Source of the DNA: Opitutus sp.
Lineage (GTDB): Bacteria > Verrucomicrobiota > Verrucomicrobiae > Opitutales > Opitutaceae
NCBI GenBank assembly: GCA_009695065.1
Contig: SIBR01000008.1
Span: 1-64,000, forward strand
Direction: 5' to 3'
DNA length: 64,000 bases
Shown: positions 55,964-64,000 of the stretch, in pieces
How positions within the stretch are numbered: position 1 is the stretch's first letter
How the letters are laid out: each line of letters begins with the position of its first letter
Position numbers and translations under genes: made by a program
The notes under the pieces: generated by a model
Databases searched by the model: none
Told to the model about the DNA's origin: nothing
Seen by the model: only the letters and a program-made list of their open reading frames with translations

Positions 55964-56566
55964 ATGACTGCCAAAGCTCAAGAAGTTGTCCTTGATCGGC
56001 TCTTGGTCGATCGTTTCAAGAGCGGCGATCAGGCAGCGTTTAACGAAATGGTCACCCGTTATTGGGACCGGATTTACTCCATGGTGCATCAGTTGCTGCG
56101 CAACCAGCAGGATGCAGAGGAGGTGACTCAGGATGCCTTTATCCGCGCTCATCGCGGGCTCGCAAATTTCCGCGGCGAGTCTGCGTTTTCGACCTGGCTC
56201 TATCAGATCGCCACCAACCTGGCGCGGAACCGCTACTGGTATTGGTGGCGACGCAAACGCGACAAGACCGTTTCCTTCGACGCCCCCGTGAGTGGCGACA
56301 ACGACATGACACTGGCGGACGTGATTCCCGCCGAAGTCGAATCGCCGGACGATATTACCGTGACCCAGGAGTTCGTCACTCGGATTGGAAAAGGAATGGA
56401 ACGCCTCAGCTCAAAACACCGCGAGATTCTCGTCTTGCGCAACATAAAGAACCTGTCCTACGAAGAAATCGCCGCAATTCTGGGCATATCCGTGGGAACC
56501 GTAAAAAGCCGAATTGCCCGCGCCCGCGAGAGCCTGCGCAGCAAACTCGGCGAGGACTTCAAATGA
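55964..56566 (+). CDS. ECF (RpoE-like) sigma factor, 200 aa
   Basis: Region 2 (AAFNEMVTRYWDRIYSMVHQ, DAEEVTQDAFIRAHRGL, FSTWLYQIATNLARNRYW) and region 4 (LSSKHREILVLRNIKNLSYE, ILGISVGTVKSRIARARESL) are both complete. The ATG at 55964 is chosen because GAGG lies just upstream; an earlier ATG at 55871 would add 31 residues. It overlaps the next gene by an ATGA, the usual arrangement for a sigma factor and its anti-sigma. The signal it answers to is unknown. Confidence 0.93.
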   Translation: MTAKAQEVVLDRLLVDRFKSGDQAAFNEMVTRYWDRIYSMVHQLLRNQQDAEEVTQDAFIRAHRGLANFRGESAFSTWLYQIATNLARNRYWYWWRRKRDKTVSFDAPVSGDNDMTLADVIPAEVESPDDITVTQEFVTRIGKGMERLSSKHREILVLRNIKNLSYEEIAAILGISVGTVKSRIARARESLRSKLGEDFK

Positions 56567-57276
56567 AAGATTCGGAGTTTATCGAACTGCTCAATCTCTA
56601 TCTCGACCACGAGATTTCCGCCGCGGATGCAACGCGGCTCGAAGCCGAGGTATCAGGCAATCCGGCGCGGCGCCGCATTTATCAGGAGTATTGCCGCATA
56701 CAAAAGGGCTGCAAAGTTCTCGCACTGGACTCGACGAGCGAGTCCGGTGGAGTCGAAGACCGTAAGCTTGTAGCGTTCGGTCCCGTGCGTACGTCGACAT
56801 CGCGCCGCGGGGTATTTTATGCCGCGAGTGCGCTCGCCGCTGCGGCGGCTTGTTTCAGCCTGATCTTCGGCAGCCGAAGTCGCGTAGAGCCGGCCTCATC
56901 CGCGCCGACGATCGCGGTCCGTGGCACGCCGGCTCTGCAAATCGCAATCAGTCCCGATCGCGCAGACCAACCAGCGATCGCCCGGATGGCCACGATGCCG
57001 AAGCCCCGTGATGGCCTCCAGGCTACTCTCGCGAATCATCTTTCGCTGCGAGGCAAGGCCACCGGAACGGTGGAGTCCTCGTTTGTCGCGGGAGACAACA
57101 GCGCGGCTCAATTCGACTGGATGCGAACGTTGAATCTTCCGCCGGTTCAGCGCGTGTCCGCGGAGCAGCTTCGGTTCGAGGCTCATTCGACGCCACAACC
57201 GGAGAATCGCACCTATAGCAGCGGCCAGCCTTTGCAGGATAGCGTGGAGATGTCCGCCTTTCGATTTCAGCGCTGA
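56563..57276 (+). CDS. Putative anti-sigma factor, single-pass membrane protein, 237 aa
   Basis: Translationally coupled to the ECF sigma gene. The N-terminal 50 residues (FIELLNLYLDHEISAADATR, with PARRRIYQEYCRIQKGC) resemble the zinc-type anti-sigma domain. His16 and Cys44/Cys50 do not follow the usual HxxxCxxC spacing, so it may be a zinc-free variant. One membrane helix spans about residues 83-103 (GVFYAASALAAAAACFSLIF). The remaining 130 residues would be periplasmic and low in complexity. RseP at 5-6.5 kb could process such a protein, but this is speculation. Confidence 0.8.
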   Translation: MKDSEFIELLNLYLDHEISAADATRLEAEVSGNPARRRIYQEYCRIQKGCKVLALDSTSESGGVEDRKLVAFGPVRTSTSRRGVFYAASALAAAAACFSLIFGSRSRVEPASSAPTIAVRGTPALQIAISPDRADQPAIARMATMPKPRDGLQATLANHLSLRGKATGTVESSFVAGDNSAAQFDWMRTLNLPPVQRVSAEQLRFEAHSTPQPENRTYSSGQPLQDSVEMSAFRFQR

Positions 57277-57291
57277 AAAGCGGGGCCGCAA

Positions 57292-58293
57292 CTATTCGGC
57301 CGGCGAAACGGGGAGCCGTCGGGTGAGGAGCTGCGAACTCAACCCCGGCAGTCTTTCGGAAAACTCATCGCTCTCTCCGGCTTGGCGCAAGGCGCGTTGC
57401 ACCATTCCCATTTTGGCGTCTAGGTTGTCGATCATGGATACGAAGACGGCCTCGGGGCTCGCGGCATAGACGGCCGCGCCCCATTCGGGCTCGCCTTGAT
57501 GGGAGAGGATGATGTGCTCGAGGCGTTCCAGTCGTTCGGTGTCGAGCCGGCCCCGAATCGCGGCCTTCCGGGCCAGTTGGTAGCCGAGAACGACGTGTCC
57601 TTGAAGGATACCCCGCCGGCTGCGCTTGGTGGCGAGCGTGCCTTCGTATTCGATCGCCTTGCCCGTGTCGTGGAGCAGCACCCCGGCCATGGCGAGATCC
57701 GCATCCACTTCGGGATAGAGCGGAAGCAATGCCTTGCAGGCGCGGGCCATGTGCAAGGTATGCTCAAGCAAGCCGTGGCGATAGGCGTGGTGCATAGCGA
57801 CAGCCGCCGGCGACCAACGAAACGTCTCACCAATTTCGTCGAAGACACCACGAACCGTCGCACGCAGTTCCACGTGGGCGATGGCGTCGATGAACGCATT
57901 GAATTCCATCCACATGCCGGCGGCGTCCTCGGGCGCCGTCTCGACCAGGTTATCGAGCAAGCCGGGTGAGCCGAGCTCGGCTTCCGCCAGGGCGACTGCC
58001 TTTGCGAGACGGGGTGAGAGACGCCCCTGATAGAATTCGACCTTACCCTCAATCCGCACCACCGCGCCTTCGCCGGCAGCCTTCAACGGCTCGAAGACCG
58101 GGCTGTCGTTGAAGACGGTGCAATTGAACGACCCCGTTCGATCACCGAATTCGAGGCTGAAAAAGGAGTTGCCGTTCGAAGCGGTCTTGGCCGCCAGCTT
58201 TTTTATGACCAGCAGGCTGGCGAACGGACGGCCGTTGGCGCTGGCGTCCAACGCCTTGAGGTCGCGGACAATGAGAAGAGTTTCTTCAGCCAT
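57292..58293 (-). CDS. OB-fold/HD-domain 3'-5' exonuclease (YhaM-like), 333 aa
   Basis: An N-terminal OB-fold nucleic-acid-binding domain (about 1-110: FASLLVIKKLAAKTASNGNS, VVRIEGKVEFYQGRLS) is followed by an HD phosphohydrolase domain. The metal motif has HHAYRHGLLEHTLHMARAC with GVLLHDTGKAIEYEG (the HD pair) and ILSHQGEPEWG. This arrangement matches YhaM/CBF1 exoribonucleases. It is the last gene of a three-gene operon, overlapping the upstream gene by 8 bp. Confidence 0.91.
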   Translation of the reverse strand: MAEETLLIVRDLKALDASANGRPFASLLVIKKLAAKTASNGNSFFSLEFGDRTGSFNCTVFNDSPVFEPLKAAGEGAVVRIEGKVEFYQGRLSPRLAKAVALAEAELGSPGLLDNLVETAPEDAAGMWMEFNAFIDAIAHVELRATVRGVFDEIGETFRWSPAAVAMHHAYRHGLLEHTLHMARACKALLPLYPEVDADLAMAGVLLHDTGKAIEYEGTLATKRSRRGILQGHVVLGYQLARKAAIRGRLDTERLERLEHIILSHQGEPEWGAAVYAASPEAVFVSMIDNLDAKMGMVQRALRQAGESDEFSERLPGLSSQLLTRRLPVSPAE

Positions 58294-58900
58294 GCGATTT
58301 GACGAGCTGTGTATACGGTTTGAAGAACGGGTGGGTTACGTCGTGCAAAAGCGAATAAAAAACTGTCTCCGTCGGCAGGATATGCGCACCCGAGCGGGCC
58401 AGCGCAGCAAGGCAGACCTGGGCATCGTCGGTCCGGCGCGCTCCCACGGCGTCGCTCAAAATCGTCACTTGCAACCCCGCGGCAATCGCGGCAATCGCAG
58501 TTTGATAAACACAAACCGGCGTTTCAATTCCGCAAATCAACAGGTGTTCGGCCCGATGACGCCCCGTGATCGCTTCACGGATCTCGGAATTCGCGAGGGC
58601 GGAGAAGCTCTTCTTGCCGAGCGCGGGCGCGTGCGGAGCGAGCGCGGTCAGTTCAGCGGCTGTCGCACCCAGCTTATCGGGCACCTGTTCGGTGAAAATA
58701 ATCGGCAAACCGAGGCCGCGTGTCGCGGCAATGGCCAACGTGCAACGCCGCTGTACCCGGACACCGTCCGCCACGATCCGGATAAACATCGGCTGCATGT
58801 CGATGCAGACAAGCATGGCCCCACCGATGGTGATCGGCTCTTCGGGCGCCGGCGCCAGGGAGGGCGAATACACCGGCTGCGGTGGCGAGGGATTGCTCAT
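58286..58900 (-). CDS. Isochorismatase-family cysteine hydrolase, 204 aa
   Basis: Isochorismatase/nicotinamidase fold. The catalytic Asp is in AMLVCIDMQPMF, the Lys region is ALGKKSFSAL, and the catalytic Cys sits in GIETPVCVYQTA. The start MSNPSPPQPVYSP at 58900 overlaps the upstream phosphoesterase by 4 bp. Members with this motif set are often YcaC-like hydrolases of unknown substrate, so a chorismate role should not be assumed. Confidence 0.9.
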   Translation of the reverse strand: MSNPSPPQPVYSPSLAPAPEEPITIGGAMLVCIDMQPMFIRIVADGVRVQRRCTLAIAATRGLGLPIIFTEQVPDKLGATAAELTALAPHAPALGKKSFSALANSEIREAITGRHRAEHLLICGIETPVCVYQTAIAAIAAGLQVTILSDAVGARRTDDAQVCLAALARSGAHILPTETVFYSLLHDVTHPFFKPYTQLVKSHG

Positions 58901-59556
58901 GGCCAGTAACGTTGCCGCGCTTTGACTTGGAGAAAACGTTTTTCGGGCAGTTCGAAAGCGGTGAGGAAACCACCCTGGGCGCAACCAGTATCGATGCCGA
59001 GCGACCACTTGAGTTTGTAGACTTCGGGTCTCGGCGTGTGGCCATAAACGACGAACGGTGGACCGCTCCAGAGGTCGGCCCAAGGTGGAGCGTCCGGCTG
59101 GTCGGCGCGCCGCCCGGGCCGGCCATCGCGATCGATCACCTGAATGCGAGTCACGATTTCGGCCGGTTGCCTTTGCCAAGCCTCGGTCGGTAAAAAACCG
59201 CCGTGGACAAAGACCGTGTTGAGTTCCGGTTCTTCGAACGTCAGCGGCATGGCCTCCAAGAAGGTCCAGTCTTCGGGCCGAAGCTTTTGAAAGGTCTCAA
59301 GGTCGGTCTCCTTGACGTATTTTCTTTCGCCCGACCGCCGGTATTTCAACAGGCGCAACTCGTGGTTGCCGAGAAGCGCGATCGCCCGGTGGGCGCGGGC
59401 GAGCTCGAGCACCTTGCCGCTGTCCGGGCCACGATTGACGAGATCGCCGAGCAGAATCAGGCGGTCGTCTGCGGTCAGCGCGAGCCGGGCGAGCAGCTCG
59501 GCGAATTCGAGATGGCAACCGTGAATGTCGCCGATGGCGATAAGTCTCCCGTTCAT
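58897..59556 (-). CDS. Metallophosphoesterase (PPP-type / ApaH-like), 219 aa
   Basis: Serine/threonine-phosphatase-like dimetal hydrolase. The three signature blocks are present: IAIGDIHGCHLEF (GDxHG), LLGDLVNRGPDS (GDxVxRG) and LLGNHELRLL (GNHE). VFVHGGF and YGHTPRPEV complete the metal site. It may act on phosphoproteins or dinucleoside polyphosphates. The ATG at 59556 (MNGRLIAIGDIHG) is chosen over the longer frame. First gene of the operon, divergent from the 180-aa gene. Confidence 0.92.
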   Translation of the reverse strand: MNGRLIAIGDIHGCHLEFAELLARLALTADDRLILLGDLVNRGPDSGKVLELARAHRAIALLGNHELRLLKYRRSGERKYVKETDLETFQKLRPEDWTFLEAMPLTFEEPELNTVFVHGGFLPTEAWQRQPAEIVTRIQVIDRDGRPGRRADQPDAPPWADLWSGPPFVVYGHTPRPEVYKLKWSLGIDTGCAQGGFLTAFELPEKRFLQVKARQRYWP

Positions 59557-59608
59557 GCGACGGGAAAGTGCTAGCGTCCGCGGAGTACGGGAGTAAACAA
59601 GAAAGCCT

Positions 59609-60151
59609 ATGGAGATGCACCTGCAACCGCTCGCCAACACCTGTTGTGTTTCCGGTGCGGCCTTTGCCGACGGCGAACGCGTCGCAAGTTACCTCGTCCG
59701 CACCGCCTCGCTCGAAATCGTGCGCTGCGACGTGCTGGAGACGCACGCGGCGGGGTTTTCGCCGGAGGGCTTTGTGGCTTGCCGCTGGGTCCATGGCTTC
59801 AAGCCGCGGAGCGCCGGGGAGAATCCGGATCGCACGTTGAAGCTCACGGCCGAGAATCTTTTTTTCGCGCTGGCCGATCCGACAACGGAGCCGTCCGTCG
59901 AAAACACCCGTTTGGTGCAATTTCTCGCCTTGATGCTGGAGCGAAAAAAAATCCTGCGCCCCAAGGGCCGCAGCACCGATGGAGAACGCAACCTTTTTGA
60001 GCACGCGAAAACCCACCAGATGTTCGAGGTGCCGGCGGGCGACTTGAATCCGGAGTTTTTCATCGCGGTGCAGGAGCAGTTAAGCGTGCTCGTCGGGGCA
60101 CCGAAGCCGAAAGCCGCCCCGGTGGCACCCTTGCCGGTGCCCCTCGCGTAA
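59609..60151 (+). CDS. Hypothetical protein, 180 aa
   Basis: Not assigned a function. It starts MEMHLQPLANTCCVSGAAFA; the N-terminal 80 residues form a predicted beta-rich domain. The middle contains FLALMLERKKILRPKGRSTD, conserved-looking and basic, and the end is Pro/Ala-rich (PKPKAAPVAPLPVPLA). No signal peptide or membrane segment. Divergent from the phosphoesterase with 52 bp between the starts, so they may share regulation. Confidence 0.75.
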   Translation: MEMHLQPLANTCCVSGAAFADGERVASYLVRTASLEIVRCDVLETHAAGFSPEGFVACRWVHGFKPRSAGENPDRTLKLTAENLFFALADPTTEPSVENTRLVQFLALMLERKKILRPKGRSTDGERNLFEHAKTHQMFEVPAGDLNPEFFIAVQEQLSVLVGAPKPKAAPVAPLPVPLA

Positions 60152-60224
60152 CCGTAACGCCGGCGACGAAAACACGGAAGTGGAGGAGAGTGCACTTGAA
60201 AAGTCGCACCGCGTCGTAGCGCCG

Positions 60225-60951
60225 GCCGCCCGATCAGCCGCCAGCTGACATTCTCCAGATAGGGTAACAGTCGCGCTAGCGTCGTGTCCGCCAGACCGGA
60301 GTAGGCCTCCGCATAGTCCGGCGCCACCTTGATAGCCTCCTCTTAGGTGGCCTGCGACTCCGTCAACGCCTCGTCGCTGCGCTTCAGCCATAGATACCGG
60401 CCCTTCTGCACCAGGCCGTAGGCCACCGGATCGACCGTGCGGGTGGCGCGCGCCGCCGACCCGAGTTTGAGCTGCAGCTTCTTCCCGCGCCCGCAAAACG
60501 CCTCACCGGCCTCACCACCGGCGAGCCGGGTCCATTGCACTGTCTTGAACTCCGCCGGCACGAGTGCATCCGCGTCGCGGGTCGTATCGATCACCACGGG
60601 TAAAAGAAAAGGCGTGCCGTCCGCCATCGCATGCGTGCGCTGGGCCGCGAGCTTCCATGCGATGCGGAAATACCCTTCCCGCCGCGCCTGCGTCGCCGCG
60701 GACACCACGGGCACGAACAACGCGCACGAGGCGATCTGCCCGCGTATCTTCGCATCCCACGCATCGCCGCCGACGAGTTCGCTCTGGTCGAACCATACCT
60801 CGACGCCGGCGGCGCGCAACGCGTCGTAAATGCGCTTCGCCGCCACCGCGTCTTGGGCCGCGTAGCTCAGGAAAACGGCACGATTGGCAGAAGCTGGCGG
60901 CCGTCCGACATGTGTCAGTGGGTCGCAAACAAGTGCCGTGCCGGCTACGGC
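60225..60951 (-). pseudogene. Remnant of a TIR-TPR protein with internal deletion and ochre codon
   Basis: A TIR domain (NRAVFLSYAAQDAVAAKRIY, VEVWFDQSELVGGDAWDA, ASCALFVPVVSAATQ) lacks any ATG between the upstream TAG (60952-60954) and its first beta strand. Shortly after it, the sequence jumps into a TPR segment (YGLVQKGRYLWLKRSDEALT), without the membrane and linker region that such proteins usually have between them. A TAA at 60343-60345 then interrupts the same frame, which continues EEAIKVAPDYAEAYSGLADT and fades by about 60225. Tyr would fit the stop. Deletion, nonsense and lost start make this a clear pseudogene. Confidence 0.85.
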
Positions 60952-61172
60952 CTAACGAGGCAAAAGCAAGAATACCCCAGATGCCCTTAGTCGGCGGCGG
61001 AGGTGAATCTTCTGTTTCCAAAGCCAAGGATTGGGGAACGCCGGTTAACGCCCGGCCGGTAGTTTTTCGAGGTGCCGTAACCGATGGCCAAAGGCGAGAA
61101 GAGGTAACTTGTGGCCCTCATCAGAAAACGGCATGGAGAATCCGGCGTTTATCTGTCTTCTGAGGATTCTTC

Positions 61173-61847
61173 ATGGCCGAGATTTTCCCGATTGCCCTTT
61201 TGCGCACGCCGTTCGCCGAAAAATTCGGTGTCCCGCGTCAGAGCGGGCTCGTGCCGGAAGCGGAGGGCCGGGTGGAATTTCTCCCCGAGTTCTTCGCGCC
61301 TGAGTTTACCCGGGGATTGGAGGCGTTTTCGCACCTCTGGCTAATCACGGGATTTCACAAGAATCCCGCCTGGTCCGGCAGTGCCACGGTTCGACCGCCG
61401 CGGCTCGGGGGCAACAAACGCGTGGGCGTCTTCGCGTCGCGGGCGCCCCACCGTCCCAATGGTCTCGGCTTGTCCCTCGTGCGGTTGCTCGGTTGCGAAC
61501 CGGGCTTGGTGCGCGTGGCGGGAATCGATGCGGTGGATGGCACGCCGGTTTACGATCTCAAGCCCTACCTTCCGTGGTGCGAAGCGCAGCCTGACGCGCG
61601 CGCCGACTGGGCCCAACTTGCTCCCTTCGCCTGTGCGCCCGAGGCGATCGTGATTCCGGTGGCATTCGCCGAAAAGCTCGGCGACGTCACCACCGCGCTG
61701 GTGCGCCAGATTCTCCGGCTCGATCTTCAGCCGGCGTATCACGATGAAACGAATCGCACCTACGGAATGACCATCTCCGGCTGGAACATCCGGTGGCGGG
61801 CCGGCCCGGACGAAACGCTGGAAGTCTGCGCCGTCGACCGGGTGTAG
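61173..61847 (+). CDS. trmO: tRNA (N6-threonylcarbamoyladenosine(37)-N6)-methyltransferase TrmO, 224 aa
   Basis: Methylates t6A37 in tRNA-Thr using S-adenosylmethionine. The TsaA/TrmO beta-barrel is complete: PIALLRTPFAEKFGVPRQSG, FSHLWLITGFHKN, and the SAM/active-site motif ASRAPHRPNGLGLSLVRL. VYDLKPYLPWCEAQPDAR closes the domain. The start MAEIFPIALLRTPFAE is the first in-frame ATG. It ends in TAG. Confidence 0.94.
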   Translation: MAEIFPIALLRTPFAEKFGVPRQSGLVPEAEGRVEFLPEFFAPEFTRGLEAFSHLWLITGFHKNPAWSGSATVRPPRLGGNKRVGVFASRAPHRPNGLGLSLVRLLGCEPGLVRVAGIDAVDGTPVYDLKPYLPWCEAQPDARADWAQLAPFACAPEAIVIPVAFAEKLGDVTTALVRQILRLDLQPAYHDETNRTYGMTISGWNIRWRAGPDETLEVCAVDRV

Positions 61848-61965
61848 GCCGCGGGGAGCACCGGGCATTTTGTGATTGCGGTGGTCAACGAGTGGCTCCG
61901 ACTTTCCCTCGTTCGGCTCCGTGCGACCGAGCCTTACCCCTCTTCCGGTCTCTGACGAACAACCC

Positions 61966-63198
61966 ATGAAATTCCTGCTATTTCTGATCGGTGCGACGAT
62001 CGCTGCCGCCCAGCCCCGCTACGACATCCTGCTCAAGGGCGGCCATGTCATTGACGCCAAGAACGGGATTAACGAAGTCCGCGACGTCGCCATCGCCGGC
62101 AATCGCATCGCCGCTGTGGCGGCCGACATTCCCGCGGCGCAGGCCCGCCTCGTCGTCGATGTGTCGTCCCTGTATGTGACACCGGGACTCGTCGACATGC
62201 ATGTGCACGTGTTCGCGGGCACAATGGGACGGGACTTTGTCGGCGAGCGCTCCATCCGGCCCGACGGATTCACCTTTCGCTCGGGCGTGACGACGGTGGT
62301 GGACGCCGGGAGCTCGGGCTGGCGCAATTTCACAGAGTTCAAAGCGCAGATCATCGATCGTTCGCAGACGCGGGTGCTGGCGATGCTGAACATCGTGGGG
62401 CACGGCATGGGTGGCCGCAGCGACGTGGAGCAGAATACGGGCGACATGGAGCCGGAACGGACTGCCGAGGTCGCACGCCAGTTCAAGGATATCATTGTCG
62501 GGGTGAAGACCGCGCACTTCGCCGGACGCGAGTGGACGGCGGTGGATCGCGCCGTCGAGGCAGGAAGACTAGCGGGCGTCCCGGTGATGATCGATTTCGG
62601 CACCTTTCACCCGGAACGCCCCTATCAGGAACTGGTGCTGAAGAAGCTTCGGCCCGGCGACATCTCGACGCACACTTTCCTGCGTTCATCGCCGATGCTG
62701 GACGAGAATCGCCGCCTGCGGCCGTTTTTGCTGGAGGCGCAGAAGCGGGGAGTCCGCTTCGACGTCGGCCATGGCAGCGGCAGCTTCTCGTTTCCCCAGG
62801 CGGTGCCGGCGATGCAGCAGGGTTTCCTGCCGGACACGATTTCCACCGATCTTCACGTCTCCAGCATGAACGTCGGAATGAAGGACATGCTGAATGTGAT
62901 GTCGAAGTTTCTTGCGATCGGCATGGCGCTGGACGCGGTGGTGGCCCGCGCGACGTGGGCTCCCGCGCAGGTGGTGCATCACGAAGAGTTGGGCCATCTC
63001 TCGCCGGGTGCGGTGGCGGACGTGACCGTCCTGCGGTTGCAGAAGGGCGACTTTGGTTTTGTGGATTCCGGCGGTCTCCGGATGCGGGGAACATCCAAGC
63101 TGGTCGGCGAACTCACGATTCGCGACGGGAAGGTGGTCTGGGACTTGAACGGCATCACCCGCCCGGCTTGGGATGCGGCTGCCAGCCGCCGGCCATAG
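61966..63198 (+). CDS. Secreted amidohydrolase/deacetylase-family metallohydrolase, 410 aa
   Basis: Amidohydrolase superfamily (dihydroorotase/adenine deaminase-like branch). A short signal peptide MKFLLFLIGATIAAAQ precedes YDILLKGGHVIDAKNG. Metal ligands: VDMHVHVFAG (HxH), GVKTAHFAG (Lys, possibly carboxylated), ISTHTFLRS and FDVGHGSGS (His), and DTISTDLHVS (Asp). The C-terminal strand GELTIRDGKVVWDLNG is standard. The ATG at 61966 is chosen because the frame extension upstream lacks a signal. Substrate unknown. Confidence 0.9.
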   Translation: MKFLLFLIGATIAAAQPRYDILLKGGHVIDAKNGINEVRDVAIAGNRIAAVAADIPAAQARLVVDVSSLYVTPGLVDMHVHVFAGTMGRDFVGERSIRPDGFTFRSGVTTVVDAGSSGWRNFTEFKAQIIDRSQTRVLAMLNIVGHGMGGRSDVEQNTGDMEPERTAEVARQFKDIIVGVKTAHFAGREWTAVDRAVEAGRLAGVPVMIDFGTFHPERPYQELVLKKLRPGDISTHTFLRSSPMLDENRRLRPFLLEAQKRGVRFDVGHGSGSFSFPQAVPAMQQGFLPDTISTDLHVSSMNVGMKDMLNVMSKFLAIGMALDAVVARATWAPAQVVHHEELGHLSPGAVADVTVLRLQKGDFGFVDSGGLRMRGTSKLVGELTIRDGKVVWDLNGITRPAWDAAASRRP

Positions 63199-63249
63199 TC
63201 GAGCCGGCCGGTCGGGTGAAGAGGAGCGAAGGCCCGGGATCGCCGGGCG

Positions 63250-64000
63250 TTACTTTACCATCATCAACTCTTGGGGACTCCAGGCGTCGGAATGGCCGGC
63301 GGTCGCGGCCCGGGCGGCTTGCACCTGCGCGGGAGTTACAGGCGAGGCGGAGTGGCCCCACTCGCGGCGTACGTAGGTCAGCACCGAGGCGATTTGACCG
63401 TCGTCGAAAATGCCGAACGCTGGCATGTCGCCGGTATGCATGCGCCCGGCGACGGAGATGGGGCCGCGCACGCCCTTGAGGACGATGCGGATCGCCCGCT
63501 CCGGCACGCCGAGCACCCATTCGGAATCGAGCAGCGGAGGAGCGAGGCCGTCGAGGCCGCGGCCGTCGATCTGGTGGCAGGCGGCGCAAACGGTGGTGAA
63601 GAGCGCCTTGCCGGCGTCGAACCGGGCTTGTTCCTCCGCCGTGAGGGGCTTGACGGCGGCGGTGGCAGGGACGCCGGCTTTGCCCGGCCAAAGCACGATG
63701 GCATTCAGCTTGGCGATGCGGGCTTTCTGGGCGGGATCCTTTTCGAGTTCCGCCCAGCCCGCGGGCTCGGTTAAAAATTGCAGCGGACGACGGGTGGTGG
63801 TGGCGGCGAGGACGAAGCCGTCGAGCAACGCCTGGCGGCGCTTGCCGGCGGCGGGGGCGGCGGCGAGTGCGGTGACGCGTTCGATCGCCGACAGATCCCG
63901 CGAGGTGAAAATGGCGCGGGCGAGGCCGGAGAAGATCCCGGCGCCCGGCGCGTCCTCCCCGGTCCAGGCGGAACTCCTGGCGAGCCTTTCCAGCAACCGG
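63250..64000 (-). CDS. C-type cytochrome domain protein, C-terminal part (cut by window edge)
   Basis: The 3' end of a larger gene entering from beyond 64000. A haem-binding motif CAACHQ lies in LFTTVCAACHQIDGRGLDGL. The axial Met is likely in HTGDMPAFGIFDD. The helical part upstream (LARAIFTSRDLSAIERVTAL) resembles the HEAT-repeat region of PVC-type membrane-bound dehydrogenase/cytochrome proteins that are abundant in Planctomycetes and Verrucomicrobia. Convergent with the amidohydrolase gene. Confidence 0.85.
   Translation of the reverse strand, partial: RLLERLARSSAWTGEDAPGAGIFSGLARAIFTSRDLSAIERVTALAAAPAAGKRRQALLDGFVLAATTTRRPLQFLTEPAGWAELEKDPAQKARIAKLNAIVLWPGKAGVPATAAVKPLTAEEQARFDAGKALFTTVCAACHQIDGRGLDGLAPPLLDSEWVLGVPERAIRIVLKGVRGPISVAGRMHTGDMPAFGIFDDGQIASVLTYVRREWGHSASPVTPAQVQAARAATAGHSDAWSPQELMMVK

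Noticed and set aside
59689..60327. A minus-strand open frame joining the TPR remnant to the antisense of the 180-aa gene
   Set aside because: Only the right end (from about 60225) has TPR-like sequence; the rest is antisense shadow.
1..64000. CRISPR array, prophage or biosynthetic cluster
   Set aside because: No regularly spaced repeats, Cas genes, phage structural genes or NRPS/PKS modules were seen.

Overview
The window is a piece of G+C-rich bacterial chromosome, most likely from a verrucomicrobium of the Opitutales/Opitutaceae type. This is an inference from gene content. The supporting signs are a long-form IspG (678 aa, as in the Chlamydiae/Verrucomicrobia branch), a CdsA with the chlamydia-like PGMGG..D signature, a PVC-type c-type cytochrome fragment, Tat-exported Gfo/Idh/MocA and M19 proteins, and many secreted hydrolases. 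No rRNA, phage, CRISPR array or plasmid backbone was seen.

Layout. 1-242: truncated end of an IS3-family element. 300-9,500: one minus-strand block with a hypothetical gene, dnaA, then the MEP/undecaprenyl/phospholipid cluster ispG-rseP-dxr-cdsA-uppS. The 515-bp gap upstream of dnaA carries one perfect DnaA box. 9.6-21.6 kb: pterin dehydratase, CE7 esterase, a lipoprotein, an MTAP-like phosphorylase, a beta-hydroxyacid dehydrogenase, M19 dipeptidase, Gfo/Idh oxidoreductase, a broken NagX-like acyltransferase, gamma-glutamyltranspeptidase and a ceramidase-like protein. 22-35 kb: peptidyl-prolyl isomerase, a broken CocE/NonD hydrolase, ilvD, scpB-pheA, rplU-rpmA, a PfkB kinase-MFS pair, 3-methyladenine glycosylase, a family-9 glycosyltransferase and a DUF3108 protein. 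35-43 kb: a broken VanZ protein, MBL exonuclease, AI-2E transporter, half of an RND/MMPL transporter, uvrA and a broken TonB-like protein. 43-53 kb: yebC, dinB, FmdB-type protein, IMPase-like enzyme, beta-CASP nuclease, apaG, purH, a heavily decayed M48 protease and an M20 dipeptidase. 53-64 kb: Pal-like lipoprotein, a frameshifted response regulator, a dead IS4 element beside tRNA-Lys, an ECF sigma/anti-sigma pair, a three-gene overlapping operon (phosphoesterase, isochorismatase-like hydrolase, HD exonuclease), a decayed TIR-TPR gene, trmO, an amidohydrolase and a cytochrome cut by the window edge.

The most striking feature is gene decay. Nine loci carry in-frame stops, frameshifts or truncations. 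Eight are accessory genes and one is a transposase, while the recognisable housekeeping genes (dnaA, ispG, dxr, uppS, ilvD, pheA, purH, uvrA, ribosomal proteins) are open. Three of the stops are Trp-to-amber changes inside CCTAG, one transition away from CCTGG. That is what deamination at a methylated CCWGG site, or a modification-linked base-calling error, would produce. Several indels lie in or near short homopolymers, so consensus error must be excluded locus by locus. The M48 gene, with about five lesions in about 820 bp, looks like a genuine pseudogene. I did not find a convincing undescribed multi-gene system.
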